From NCBI GenBank assembly GCA_964600025.1, contig CAZRHJ010000023.1, forward strand, positions 1 through 29,415: a stretch of DNA of 29,415 nucleotides. Reading direction: 5' to 3'. The position numbers were made by a program, and so were the translations under genes. Position 1 is the first letter of the stretch, and every line of letters starts with the position of its first letter. Positions 7,178 to 14,537 of this stretch are shown here, in pieces. This DNA is from JADFUS01 sp964600025 (GTDB taxonomy: Bacteria > Bacteroidota > Bacteroidia > Bacteroidales > Rikenellaceae). The notes under the pieces are model-generated. The model saw only the letters and a list, made by a program, of their open reading frames with translations. It was not told where the DNA came from and searched no databases.

Positions 7178-8740
7178 ATGAGTGAAATGTCTAAAAAAGT
7201 TAGCCAACTACACGCAATGCGTAGTGAAGCTAAATTAGGTGGTGGTGAAAAAAGAATTGCATCACAACACGAAAAAGGTAAACTAACAGCTCGTGAAAGA
7301 ATCGATATGTTGTTAGACGAAGGTTCTTTTGAAGAGTTTGATATGTTCGTAAAACACCGTTGTACTAACTTCGGAATGGAGAAAACTACATTCTACGGTG
7401 ACGGTATCGTAACAGGTTATGGTACAATCGACGGTCGTTTGGTTTACGTCTATGCACAAGATTTTACTGTTTTTGGTGGTTCATTGTCTGAGACTTTGGC
7501 TGGCAAAATCTGTAAAGTTATGGATATGGCTATGAAAAACGGTGCTCCTTGTATCGGTATTAACGATTCAGGTGGTGCTCGTATTCAAGAAGGTGTAAAC
7601 GCTCTTGCAGGTTATACAGAGATTTTCAAACGCAACATTTTGGCTTCTGGTGTTATTCCTCAGATTTCAGCTGTGTTTGGTCCTTGTGCTGGTGGTGCTG
7701 TTTATTCTCCAGCTTTGACAGACTTTATCATTATGTCTGAGCAAAACTCTTATATGTTCTTGACTGGTCCAGCAGTAGTAAAAACTGTTACTGGTGAGGT
7801 TATTACACAAGACCAATTAGGTGGTGCTAAAATCCACGCTTCTAAATCTGGTGTAAACCACTTTGTTGCTGAGTCAGAAGAATGGGGTCTATCTTTGATT
7901 CGTAAACTTTTGAGCTATATGCCTCAAAATAATATGGAAGATGCTCCTTTGGCTGTTTGTACAGACGCTATCGAGAGAATGGAAGACTCTTTGAACGAGA
8001 TTATTCCTGATAATCCAAACAAACCTTACGACGTATTGGAGGTTATCGCTGCTATCGTTGATAATGGTGAGTACTTAGAGAGCCAAAAACAATTTGCTCC
8101 TAATATCGTTACTTGTTTTGCTCGTTTCAATGGTCAATCTGTTGGTATCGTAGCTAACCAACCTAAATTTATGGCTGGTGTATTGGACTGCAACGCTTCT
8201 CGTAAAGCTGCACGTTTCATTCGTTTCTGCGACGCTTTCAATATTCCAATCGTTACACTTGTTGACGTACCAGGTTTCTTGCCAGGTAGTGGTCAAGAGT
8301 ACAATGGTGTAATTGTGCACGGTGCTAAATTGTTGTTCGCTTATGGTGAAGCAACTGTTCCAAAAGTAACTATCGTTCTTCGTAAAGCTTACGGTGGTGC
8401 ATACTGCGTTATGAGTTCTAAACACCTTCGTGGTGATATCAACTATGCTTGGCCAACTGCTGAGGTAGCTGTAATGGGTGCAAGTGGTGCTACTTCTATC
8501 ATCTATGCTGGTGAGCTTAAGAAAATCGAAAGTGCAGAGGCAAAAGCTGCTTTTGTTGCTGAAAAAGAAAAAGAATACACAGACAACTTCGCTAACCCAT
8601 ACAATGCTGCTAAATATGGTTACATTGATGATGTTATCGAACCAAGAAACACTCGTTTCAGAGTTATCCGTGCATTGCAATCTCTTGCAACAAAACGTGA
8701 GGTTAATCCTGCTAAAAAACACTGTAATATCCCATTGTAA
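7178..8740 (+). CDS. mmdA: Methylmalonyl-CoA decarboxylase, carboxyltransferase (alpha) subunit
   Basis: Transfers the carboxyl group from methylmalonyl-CoA to biotin on the carrier subunit, releasing propionyl-CoA. The 520 residues form two crotonase-fold halves. Oxyanion and CoA-binding glycines are visible in GINDSGGARIQEGV (127-140) and GPCAGGAVYSPA (168-179) in the first half. VDVPGFLPGSGQEYNG and KAYGGAYCVM are in the second. Propionyl-CoA carboxylase beta chains look the same, so the direction is inferred from the neighbours: a biotin carrier and the membrane sodium pump subunit OadB follow, and no biotin carboxylase is present. Arg codons are almost all CGT, as in highly expressed genes. 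I keep the ATG at 7178; an internal Met4 could also serve. Confidence 0.95.
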   Translation: MSEMSKKVSQLHAMRSEAKLGGGEKRIASQHEKGKLTARERIDMLLDEGSFEEFDMFVKHRCTNFGMEKTTFYGDGIVTGYGTIDGRLVYVYAQDFTVFGGSLSETLAGKICKVMDMAMKNGAPCIGINDSGGARIQEGVNALAGYTEIFKRNILASGVIPQISAVFGPCAGGAVYSPALTDFIIMSEQNSYMFLTGPAVVKTVTGEVITQDQLGGAKIHASKSGVNHFVAESEEWGLSLIRKLLSYMPQNNMEDAPLAVCTDAIERMEDSLNEIIPDNPNKPYDVLEVIAAIVDNGEYLESQKQFAPNIVTCFARFNGQSVGIVANQPKFMAGVLDCNASRKAARFIRFCDAFNIPIVTLVDVPGFLPGSGQEYNGVIVHGAKLLFAYGEATVPKVTIVLRKAYGGAYCVMSSKHLRGDINYAWPTAEVAVMGASGATSIIYAGELKKIESAEAKAAFVAEKEKEYTDNFANPYNAAKYGYIDDVIEPRNTRFRVIRALQSLATKREVNPAKKHCNIPL

Positions 8741-8752
8741 AAATATATCATA

Positions 8753-9739
8753 ATGGCAAAATTAAATTTTAAATCAGTAGCCTTACTTATCTCTCTGATA
8801 TTTGTTGGTTTTACTGCATCTGCTCAAAGTATTAAGGACGTTAAAATCAATGAGGTTTTGGTTCTTAACGAGGGCGTAAATGCAGATAGATACGGCAAGT
8901 TTGGAAGTTGGATTGAGTTGCACAATACAGGCTATGCAAGTATGAATGTTGGGGGCTGTTTTTTGAGTCTTGAAAACAAAAATCTTGAAAACGAAGTTTA
9001 CTCAACAAATAAAGGCTTAACTTATAGAATCCCTACATCTGCTGCTGGTCTTACTACTATTGCACCAGGTCAATTCTTGTTGATTTTCTGTGAAGGAAAC
9101 TCAGAAAAAGGTCCAGAATTTGCAAATTTCTCTTTGGAGGGAGCAAGCACTATTTATTGGATTGATGCTTCTGGTAAAGTTCTTTTAGATTCTTTTGATA
9201 TTGATCAAAATCTTGTTAAACCAAACGTATCTTTGGGTCGTGAAGTTTTATCTTACAAAGATATGATGGTAAAACTAAGCGAAGGTGGTGAGTTTGAGAT
9301 TGTAGAATACACTGCTCCAACTCCTGCTTCTATCAACAAAGAACACTTAGATAAAAGTGCTTCTGAGCAAATGATGGAACGTGACCCAGCTGGTAACGGT
9401 ATGGCAATCATCGCAATGGGTGTTGTATTCTCTGCACTTCTTGTTTTGTTCTTGATTTTCAAAGTAGTAGGTATTGCTAACCAAAACTTTGAGAAAAGAA
9501 AAGAACTTAAAACAAAATCTGCAAGTACAAAAACAGCTGATGCTGCTCCTGCTAAACCAGTTAATCAACTTGAAGCTAATGGTGAGGTAATCGCTGCTAT
9601 TGCTTATGTATTAAAACAATACAGAACAGATGTTGATAATATGGAGTCAAACATTTTGACAATTAACAAAACTGCAAGATCTTATTCTCCTTGGAGTTCT
9701 AAAATTCACGGTTTAACACAACAACCTAACAGAAAATAA
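8753..9739 (+). CDS. OadG-type (gamma/delta) subunit with N-terminal lamin-tail domain
   Basis: Small membrane subunit that assembles the sodium-pumping decarboxylase. The 328-residue product is far longer than classic OadG (about 80-100). Residues 1-25 are a signal peptide ending TASAQ. Residues 28-190 resemble a lamin-tail (LTD) domain: INEVLVLNEG, WIELHNTG, a VGGCFLS strand, TIAPGQFLLIFCEG, and a closing TAPTPASIN. Residues 217-239 form the single transmembrane helix typical of OadG (MAIIAMGVVFSALLVLFLIFKVV), followed by a charged linker and a C-terminal segment EVIAAIAYVLKQY. The LTD would lie on the periplasmic side. Gaps of 12 and 3 bases to its neighbours place it in the operon. What the LTD binds is unknown. 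Confidence 0.88.
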   Translation: MAKLNFKSVALLISLIFVGFTASAQSIKDVKINEVLVLNEGVNADRYGKFGSWIELHNTGYASMNVGGCFLSLENKNLENEVYSTNKGLTYRIPTSAAGLTTIAPGQFLLIFCEGNSEKGPEFANFSLEGASTIYWIDASGKVLLDSFDIDQNLVKPNVSLGREVLSYKDMMVKLSEGGEFEIVEYTAPTPASINKEHLDKSASEQMMERDPAGNGMAIIAMGVVFSALLVLFLIFKVVGIANQNFEKRKELKTKSASTKTADAAPAKPVNQLEANGEVIAAIAYVLKQYRTDVDNMESNILTINKTARSYSPWSSKIHGLTQQPNRK

Positions 9740-9742
9740 TTC

Positions 9743-10195
9743 ATGAAAAAATATAACGTAAAAGTTAACGGTAACGATTATACTGTTGCTATTAATTCAG
9801 TTGATGATAAAATTGCTACTGTTGAAGTAAATGGTACTGAGTTCAAAGTAGAACTTGAAAATAGCGTTCTTACATCTAAAACTCCTTCAATTGTACAAAA
9901 GAGAGCTGAGCAAAGCATTTCTGCTATGCCACAAGTAACAGCTCCAACTCCTGCTGCTGCACCACGTCCATCTGCTGGTGGCGGTGCTGGTATCAAATCA
10001 CCACTTCCAGGTACAGTACTTGACGTATTGGTAAAAGAAGGTGATTCAGTTAAAGCTGGTCAAAAAGTTATTATTCTTGAAGCAATGAAAATGGAAAACG
10101 ATATTCTTGCTGACAAAGATGGCGTAGTAACAAAATTAGCAGTTTCTAAGGGTGCTGCTATTATGGAAGGCGATTTATTAATTACAATTGAATAA
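9743..10195 (+). CDS. mmdC: Biotin carboxyl carrier subunit of methylmalonyl-CoA decarboxylase
   Basis: Carries CO2 on biotin from the carboxyltransferase to the membrane subunit. The 150 residues comprise an N-terminal beta-rich region (1-50), an Ala/Pro-rich flexible linker (about 64-80, with TAPTPAAAPRPSAGGG) and a biotinyl domain (84-150). The biotin site is EAMKMEND, with Lys116 as the expected biotinylated residue, and the domain closes with the usual GAAIMEGDLLITIE. The linker would let the domain swing between active sites. It begins 3 bases after the OadG stop and ends 5 bases before the OadB start, so the genes are tightly coupled. Confidence 0.96.
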   Translation: MKKYNVKVNGNDYTVAINSVDDKIATVEVNGTEFKVELENSVLTSKTPSIVQKRAEQSISAMPQVTAPTPAAAPRPSAGGGAGIKSPLPGTVLDVLVKEGDSVKAGQKVIILEAMKMENDILADKDGVVTKLAVSKGAAIMEGDLLITIE

Positions 10196-10200
10196 TAATT

Positions 10201-11361
10201 ATGGCATCTACAGGATTTTTAGAGTTTCTAACAGATGGCCTTGTAAACTTCTCACAATACACAGGTTTTGCAAACGTAGAACTTGGTCACGTGATAATGA
10301 TTTTATTAGGCTTAGTGTTTATCTATCTTGGTATAGCTAAACGCTTTGAACCTATGCTTCTTGTTCCAATTGGATTTGGTATGATTGTGGGTAATATCCC
10401 ATTCTATCCAGGTCTTCAAATTGGTATCTACGAAGAAGGTTCAGTATTAAATTACCTTTATTTCGGTGTACTTAAAGGTGTATATCCTCCTTTGATTTTC
10501 TTAGGAATCGGTGCTATGACAGACTTCTCTGCACTTATTTCTAATCCAAAATTGATGTTGATTGGTGCTGCTGCACAGTTTGGTATCTTTGCTGCATATA
10601 TGTTTGCATTGATGTTTGGCTTTACTGCTGCTGAGGCTGGTGCTATTGGTATTATCGGTGGTGCTGACGGCCCAACAGCTATCTTCTTGTCGAGCAAACT
10701 TGCTCCGGACTTGATGGGTGCTATTGCAGTATCAGCTTACTCATATATGGCGTTGGTTCCTGTTATCCAGCCACCAATTATGAAACTTTTGACTACAAAG
10801 AAAGAGCGTGTTATCAAAATGCGTCCACCACGTGCCGTATCTCAGTTGGAGAAAATTCTTTTCCCAATTATCGGTGTGTTATTAACTTGTTTCTTAGTTC
10901 CTTCAGGTATTCCATTGTTGGGTATGTTGTTCTTCGGTAACTTGTTGAAAGAAAGTGGTGTTACTCGTCGTTTGGCTCAGGCTGCAAGTGGTCCTATCAT
11001 CGACATCGTAACTATCTTGATTGGTATTACTGTTGGTGCTTCAACTCAGGCAACTACATTCCTTACTATGAAATCTGTATGGATTTTCGCAATGGGTGCT
11101 GGTTCTTTCGTTGTTGCAACATTCGCTGGTGTAGGCTTTGTTAAAATCTTTAACTTATTCCTTAAAGAGGGTAACAAAATTAATCCACTTATTGGTAACG
11201 CTGGTGTATCTGCGGTTCCAGATGCTGCTCGTGTATCTCAAGAGGTTGGTATGCACTTCGACAAAACTAACTATTTGTTGATGCACGCTATGGGTCCTAA
11301 CGTATCGGGTGTAATTGGTTCTGCCGTTGCTGCTGGTATCTTATTAGGATTCTTGGCATAG
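10201..11361 (+). CDS. oadB: Sodium ion-translocating decarboxylase, beta subunit
   Basis: Integral membrane subunit that decarboxylates carboxybiotin and exports Na+, conserving energy from methylmalonyl-CoA decarboxylation. The 386 residues are almost entirely hydrophobic helices. Conserved stretches are GAMTDFS (104-110), the ion-site loop GGADGPTAIF (153-162) with Asp156, SYMALVPVIQPP (181-192), GASTQATTF and GNAGVSAVPDAARV near the end. Asp156 corresponds to the essential aspartate known from the Klebsiella oxaloacetate decarboxylase. It is the last gene of the operon and is closed by a strong hairpin at 11385-11417. Substrate specificity lies in the alpha subunit, so this chain alone could serve oxaloacetate; the epimerase in the operon argues for methylmalonyl-CoA. 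Confidence 0.96.
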   Translation: MASTGFLEFLTDGLVNFSQYTGFANVELGHVIMILLGLVFIYLGIAKRFEPMLLVPIGFGMIVGNIPFYPGLQIGIYEEGSVLNYLYFGVLKGVYPPLIFLGIGAMTDFSALISNPKLMLIGAAAQFGIFAAYMFALMFGFTAAEAGAIGIIGGADGPTAIFLSSKLAPDLMGAIAVSAYSYMALVPVIQPPIMKLLTTKKERVIKMRPPRAVSQLEKILFPIIGVLLTCFLVPSGIPLLGMLFFGNLLKESGVTRRLAQAASGPIIDIVTILIGITVGASTQATTFLTMKSVWIFAMGAGSFVVATFAGVGFVKIFNLFLKEGNKINPLIGNAGVSAVPDAARVSQEVGMHFDKTNYLLMHAMGPNVSGVIGSAVAAGILLGFLA

Positions 11362-11384
11362 TCATAAGCAATTTTAAATATTTG

Positions 11385-11425
11385 ATAAAGTCAGAAGAAA
11401 AAATCTTCTGACTTTATTTGTTTTT
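11385..11425 (+). terminator. Terminator of the decarboxylase operon
   Basis: A perfect 14-bp stem, ataaagtcagaaga (11385-11398) with its complement at 11404-11417, an AAAAA loop, then ttgttttt. The TTG of the next promoter lies inside its T tract. Confidence 0.92.
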
Positions 11426-11447
11426 ATATATTTTTATTTTACCTTTG
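11418..11447 (+). promoter_or_regulatory. Promoter of the cobalamin-riboswitch transcript
   Basis: TTG at 11418-11420, 19 bases, TACCTTTG at 11440-11447: an exact Bacteroidetes promoter. The start would be near 11454, at the 5' edge of the riboswitch. Confidence 0.8.
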
Positions 11448-11454
11448 CCCTCGA

Positions 11455-11645
11455 TTTTGGTTCGCATTATGCGATTAAAAGGGAATGTAGTGAAATCCTA
11501 CAACAGTTCCCGCTGCTGTAAATCTTTATGAAATACTGCTTTGAGCCACTGAATTTAGTTTGGGAAGGCGTAGTATTGAGAGATGAGTCAGAAGACCTGC
11601 CAGATAGAATTTTTGCCTACGGAGAATGGGTATAGGAATTTGTCT
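11455..11645 (+). ncRNA. Cobalamin (B12) riboswitch
   Basis: Conserved blocks of the cobalamin aptamer appear in the correct order: aaaagggaatgtag (11477-11490), the acagttcccgctgctgtaa block (11503-11521), gccactg (11545-11551) with the paired tgggaaggc, and the B12 box gagtcagaagacctgcc (11585-11601), then gcctacggagaatggg. It heads a transcript encoding a BtuG-like lipoprotein, a normal target. No strong intrinsic terminator is visible between the aptamer and the start codon, so control may be at translation: only a weak hairpin (aaaattt/aaatttt, about 11689-11708) precedes the ATG. Boundaries are approximate. Confidence 0.93.
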
Positions 11646-11726
11646 ATGGCTTTGCAGTAGCTTTTCTATATTATTGTTTGTTGTGCGAAAATTTACATTG
11701 AAATTTTAAACTAACTAAATAATAAA

Positions 11727-13301
11727 ATGAAAAGTAAATTTTTTTCAATCAAATCTTTATTGATTTTATCTTTGCTGTTTGTTGGCTTTGCGTGTACAAA
11801 GTCTAACGTTGCAGCTCCTGAGTTCACAGTTGTTTCTAAACCCGAAGAAACACAGCTACTTATCGGTAGTAAAATAGATATAGACGTAGAGTATTCTACC
11901 AATACAGATGATTTAGACATTCATTGGTTTGTTAATGGTAAATCTTATATTCTTTTCCCTGATTTTACTTATGAGGCAACGAAAGAAGGTAAATTAGAGA
12001 TTAAACTAATTGTTTCGAATGAAGCAGGTGCAAAAGAGCAAGATTTTGTATATAATATTTACAAAAAAACTTATGCTCCTACTATTGAGGTTATCAAAAA
12101 GACAGAGCCTTCTGTTGTCAAAATTGGAACAGCAATCGAAATAGAGGTTGCGTATTCTCAACCTACAAAAAATCTTGAAATTCAATGGACTATAAATGGT
12201 CAAGCATACACAAATCTTGAACAATTTTATCACGAAACTGAAAAAGTAGGTGAACTTAAAATTGGTTTGACAGCAAAAAATAGTACAGGTACTGCTACAC
12301 AAGAATTTATTTATAATGTAGAACCAATCTATCAAGGTGGTTATTTCATTGTAAACGAAGGTTGGTTTGGTCACGAAAACGGTAGTGTAAACTACTATAT
12401 TCCATCTGAAAATAAAATTATAACTAATGCTTTTGATAAATCAAATGTTGATTTTGGTGCAACTTCAACAGTTGGTGAAGTAGTTGGTTCGTATCTTTAT
12501 GTTGTTTCAAAAATGAAAAATGTTTTGGTTAAGTGTAATATTCATTCTTTCAAAAACGAACAAGCATTAGACCAAAGCCAAATTGGAGGTGATCAAGCTT
12601 ATGGCTTTGCAGCAATCGACGAAAACACTGCTTTAATGTCATCATCAAAAGGTTTGTATAGTATTAATCTTGCAGAAATGAAAGTTTCTAAAAAACTTTT
12701 TGAAGGAACTTACGGAGATTTATTTGTAGAGAATGGTTATGCTTATGCAGTTAGCCGCGATAGAGGTCTTGAAATTATCAAAATTGCAGATTTTTCTGTT
12801 GTTAAAACTATTGCTGGTGTTCAAGCTGGTTTTGCAAAAACATCAAACAACAAATTATATGCAGTTGGTGGCAACAAACTAATAGAAATCAATCTTGCTG
12901 ACAACAAAACAACTGAAATTCAAATCCCATTTAGTGTAAATGGTGCTTGGGGAGCTTGGAGACCGGGTTCAATCTGTTCTTCAAACGCAAATGAAGTTTT
13001 CATTGCAAAAGTCGGTTCTTGGGGAGGTGGACAAGAAATCTTCCGTTATGTAGATGGCGATGCTACTTCTTTGAACAAAGCTTTTGCAAAAGGAACTGGA
13101 AATGATGCTTTCTATGGAGCAGGTATTGGTTTTGACAAAGTCAATAATATGCTTTTAGCAAACTTTGTAGATTCAGGTTGGGGAGCAAGTTATTCAAAAA
13201 ACCGTCTTGTGAGTTTTGATGTAACAACTGGTGCAGAAAAATCTCGTTATGTATATCCAAAGGAACATTATTGGTTTCCTTCAATGTTCGTATTTGAATA
13301 A
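11727..13301 (+). CDS. BtuG-like surface lipoprotein (two Ig-like repeats plus DUF5074/YncE-like beta-propeller)
   Basis: Probable outer-membrane lipoprotein that captures cobalamin for a BtuB transporter. The signal peptide ends in LLFVGFAC with Cys23 as the lipidated residue. Residues about 32-111 and 119-198 are two related PKD/Ig-like repeats, each reading roughly K..E....IG..I.I.V.YS..T..L.I.W..NG. Residues 203-524 form a beta-propeller beginning GGYFIVNEGWFGHENGSVNYY and ending HYWFPSMFVFE, which resembles the DUF5074/BtuG family of Bacteroides. The riboswitch directly upstream is independent support for a B12 role. The two N-terminal repeats may act as a stalk. No TonB-dependent receptor lies in the window. 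DUF5074 proteins are also found outside B12 loci, so ligand identity rests largely on the riboswitch. Confidence 0.82.
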   Translation: MKSKFFSIKSLLILSLLFVGFACTKSNVAAPEFTVVSKPEETQLLIGSKIDIDVEYSTNTDDLDIHWFVNGKSYILFPDFTYEATKEGKLEIKLIVSNEAGAKEQDFVYNIYKKTYAPTIEVIKKTEPSVVKIGTAIEIEVAYSQPTKNLEIQWTINGQAYTNLEQFYHETEKVGELKIGLTAKNSTGTATQEFIYNVEPIYQGGYFIVNEGWFGHENGSVNYYIPSENKIITNAFDKSNVDFGATSTVGEVVGSYLYVVSKMKNVLVKCNIHSFKNEQALDQSQIGGDQAYGFAAIDENTALMSSSKGLYSINLAEMKVSKKLFEGTYGDLFVENGYAYAVSRDRGLEIIKIADFSVVKTIAGVQAGFAKTSNNKLYAVGGNKLIEINLADNKTTEIQIPFSVNGAWGAWRPGSICSSNANEVFIAKVGSWGGGQEIFRYVDGDATSLNKAFAKGTGNDAFYGAGIGFDKVNNMLLANFVDSGWGASYSKNRLVSFDVTTGAEKSRYVYPKEHYWFPSMFVFE

Positions 13302-13320
13302 TATGTAATTCTGATAAACA

Positions 13321-13357
13321 AGAAATTAACTGCCATAAAAATATGGTAGTTATTTCT
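13321..13357 (+). terminator. Possible terminator between the two lipoprotein genes
   Basis: agaaattaactgccata (13321-13337) pairs with tatggtagttatttct (13342-13357) apart from one G-T pair and one bulged base, around an AAAA loop. It has only a mixed T/A tail, so it may attenuate rather than end the riboswitch transcript. Confidence 0.55.
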
Positions 13358-13365
13358 TATTTATA

Positions 13366-13373
13366 TATCTTTG
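13366..13373 (+). promoter_or_regulatory. Possible promoter (-7) of the second lipoprotein gene
   Basis: TATCTTTG fits TAnnTTTG and lies 20 bases before the gene. The -33 position has TGG rather than TTG. If active, this gene is not solely under riboswitch control. Confidence 0.5.
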
Positions 13374-13393
13374 TGAAATTAAAATTTTAAATT

Positions 13394-14278
13394 ATGAAAA
13401 AAATATTTTCAACTTTGTTTATCGCAGCCTTAGTTTTGTCTTGTACAAAGGGCGAGGAAGATACAAATACATTTAGACCAATTACTCCAAATTCGAGTAA
13501 ATATATTTCAAAAATTATTGACTACAAACCAGCTCCGGGACAGTTTATTGATGATGCTCAGGGTTTGGGAGATGCAGAGGCTGCCGAAAGTATCGTGGGT
13601 GGCACAACAGGTATGGTTTCTCTTGGGGCTTATGGTGGTAGCATAACTTTCCAGTTCGACCACACAGTTTTGAATAATGAAGGTATGGATTTTTCTATCA
13701 AAGGCAATGCCTTTGAAACAAGTTCAGAGCCGGGGATAGTAATGGTTTCTTTTGACGAAAATTCAAATGGAATTGCAGATGATACTTGGTATGAGCTAAA
13801 AGGAGAAAACTATTCTGATGCTACAACAATCAAAAACTATGAATTGACTTACTACAAACCTGCCAATTTGACAGATGCACTGCCAATTCGTTGGACAGAC
13901 AATCAAGGTGGTTCAGGTCAAATAGATGTAAATGGATTTGGTAGCCACGCTTCACACGTATATTATCCTCTATGGGCTCATTCTCTTGAAAGTTTTACTG
14001 TAAAAGGAACTTACTTGAAAGTAAATGCAAAAACAGAAGATGGAGTAAATATGTATAATGCACTTGGTATGGGTTATGCAGATAATGCCTCTAAGGAATA
14101 TACTTTGGAAAACGGCAATTTATTTGATATTTCAAATGCTATAAACAACAATGGCGAGAGTGTATATCTTAAAGGTATTGACTTTATAAAAGTTTATACT
14201 GCTGTTCAGCACCAATTTGTGAACATTGGTGAGGCTTCAACAGAGGTTTGTGGAGCTATTTCACTTTCTATCAAATAA
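13394..14278 (+). CDS. Surface lipoprotein associated with a B12 locus
   Basis: The 294-residue product has a lipoprotein signal peptide, MKKIFSTLFIAALVLSC, with Cys17 lipidated. The mature part is a beta-rich domain. It contains SLGAYGGSITFQFDH (76-90), IKGNAFETSSEPGIVMVS (102-119) and a calcium-loop-like DENSNGIADD (121-130) just before TWYELKG. Such proteins occur in Bacteroides beside DUF5074 propellers at B12 or related uptake loci, where they are annotated only as cell surface proteins. A cobalamin or cofactor-binding role is an inference from position. The spacing is 92 bases after the BtuG-like gene, with a partial hairpin and a possible promoter in between. A strong terminator follows the gene. 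Confidence 0.75.
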   Translation: MKKIFSTLFIAALVLSCTKGEEDTNTFRPITPNSSKYISKIIDYKPAPGQFIDDAQGLGDAEAAESIVGGTTGMVSLGAYGGSITFQFDHTVLNNEGMDFSIKGNAFETSSEPGIVMVSFDENSNGIADDTWYELKGENYSDATTIKNYELTYYKPANLTDALPIRWTDNQGGSGQIDVNGFGSHASHVYYPLWAHSLESFTVKGTYLKVNAKTEDGVNMYNALGMGYADNASKEYTLENGNLFDISNAINNNGESVYLKGIDFIKVYTAVQHQFVNIGEASTEVCGAISLSIK

Positions 14279-14310
14279 ATAATTGCTAATTAGCTGTTAT
14301 TTTAATTTTA

Positions 14311-14347
14311 TCCCCTAAAAGTTTTTTTTCTACTTTTAGGGGAATTT
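14311..14347 (+). terminator. Terminator after the surface lipoprotein genes
   Basis: A perfect 12-bp stem, tcccctaaaagt (14311-14322) with acttttagggga (14332-14343), loop mostly T, followed by attttgt. Confidence 0.85.
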
Positions 14348-14384
14348 TGTAGGTATATATACTTACAAAAAGGACTCTTTAATT

Positions 14385-14414
14385 TTGTTTATGTGCTTTT
14401 TTTTGTTATATTTG
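14385..14414 (+). promoter_or_regulatory. Promoter of the etfBA-acyl-CoA dehydrogenase operon
   Basis: TTG at 14385-14387, 19 bases, TATATTTG at 14407-14414: an exact match. It predicts a start near 14421 and a leader of about 117 nt before etfB, in which I see no recognisable RNA motif. Confidence 0.8.
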
Positions 14415-14537
14415 TAGGCTCTATATGCAATAAAGAGGGTGTAAAAAGCATTTTATCATATATATAAGTGATTGATACTTATAGTGATATAATTTTTTTG
14501 AAAAAATAAAAAACATATAAATTTAATTTTAAGTAAA

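Noticed and set aside
8075..8722. 215-codon open frame on the minus strand inside mmdA
   Set aside because: It lies wholly antisense to a gene with clear carboxyltransferase motifs. Its Ser/Thr/Phe/Cys-rich, domain-free sequence is what codon-biased genes produce on the opposite strand.
7178..8740. Propionyl-CoA carboxylase as the function of the mmdA operon
   Set aside because: No biotin carboxylase gene is present, while OadG- and OadB-type membrane subunits follow, which fits the decarboxylase pump.
12006..12374. 122-codon minus-strand frame inside the BtuG-like gene
   Set aside because: It is antisense to two recognisable Ig-like repeats; Cys/Phe-rich and without domain features.
14421..14537. 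Riboswitch in the etfB leader
   Set aside because: The 117-nt leader shows no known aptamer blocks or strong stem; nothing beyond AT-rich sequence can be supported.
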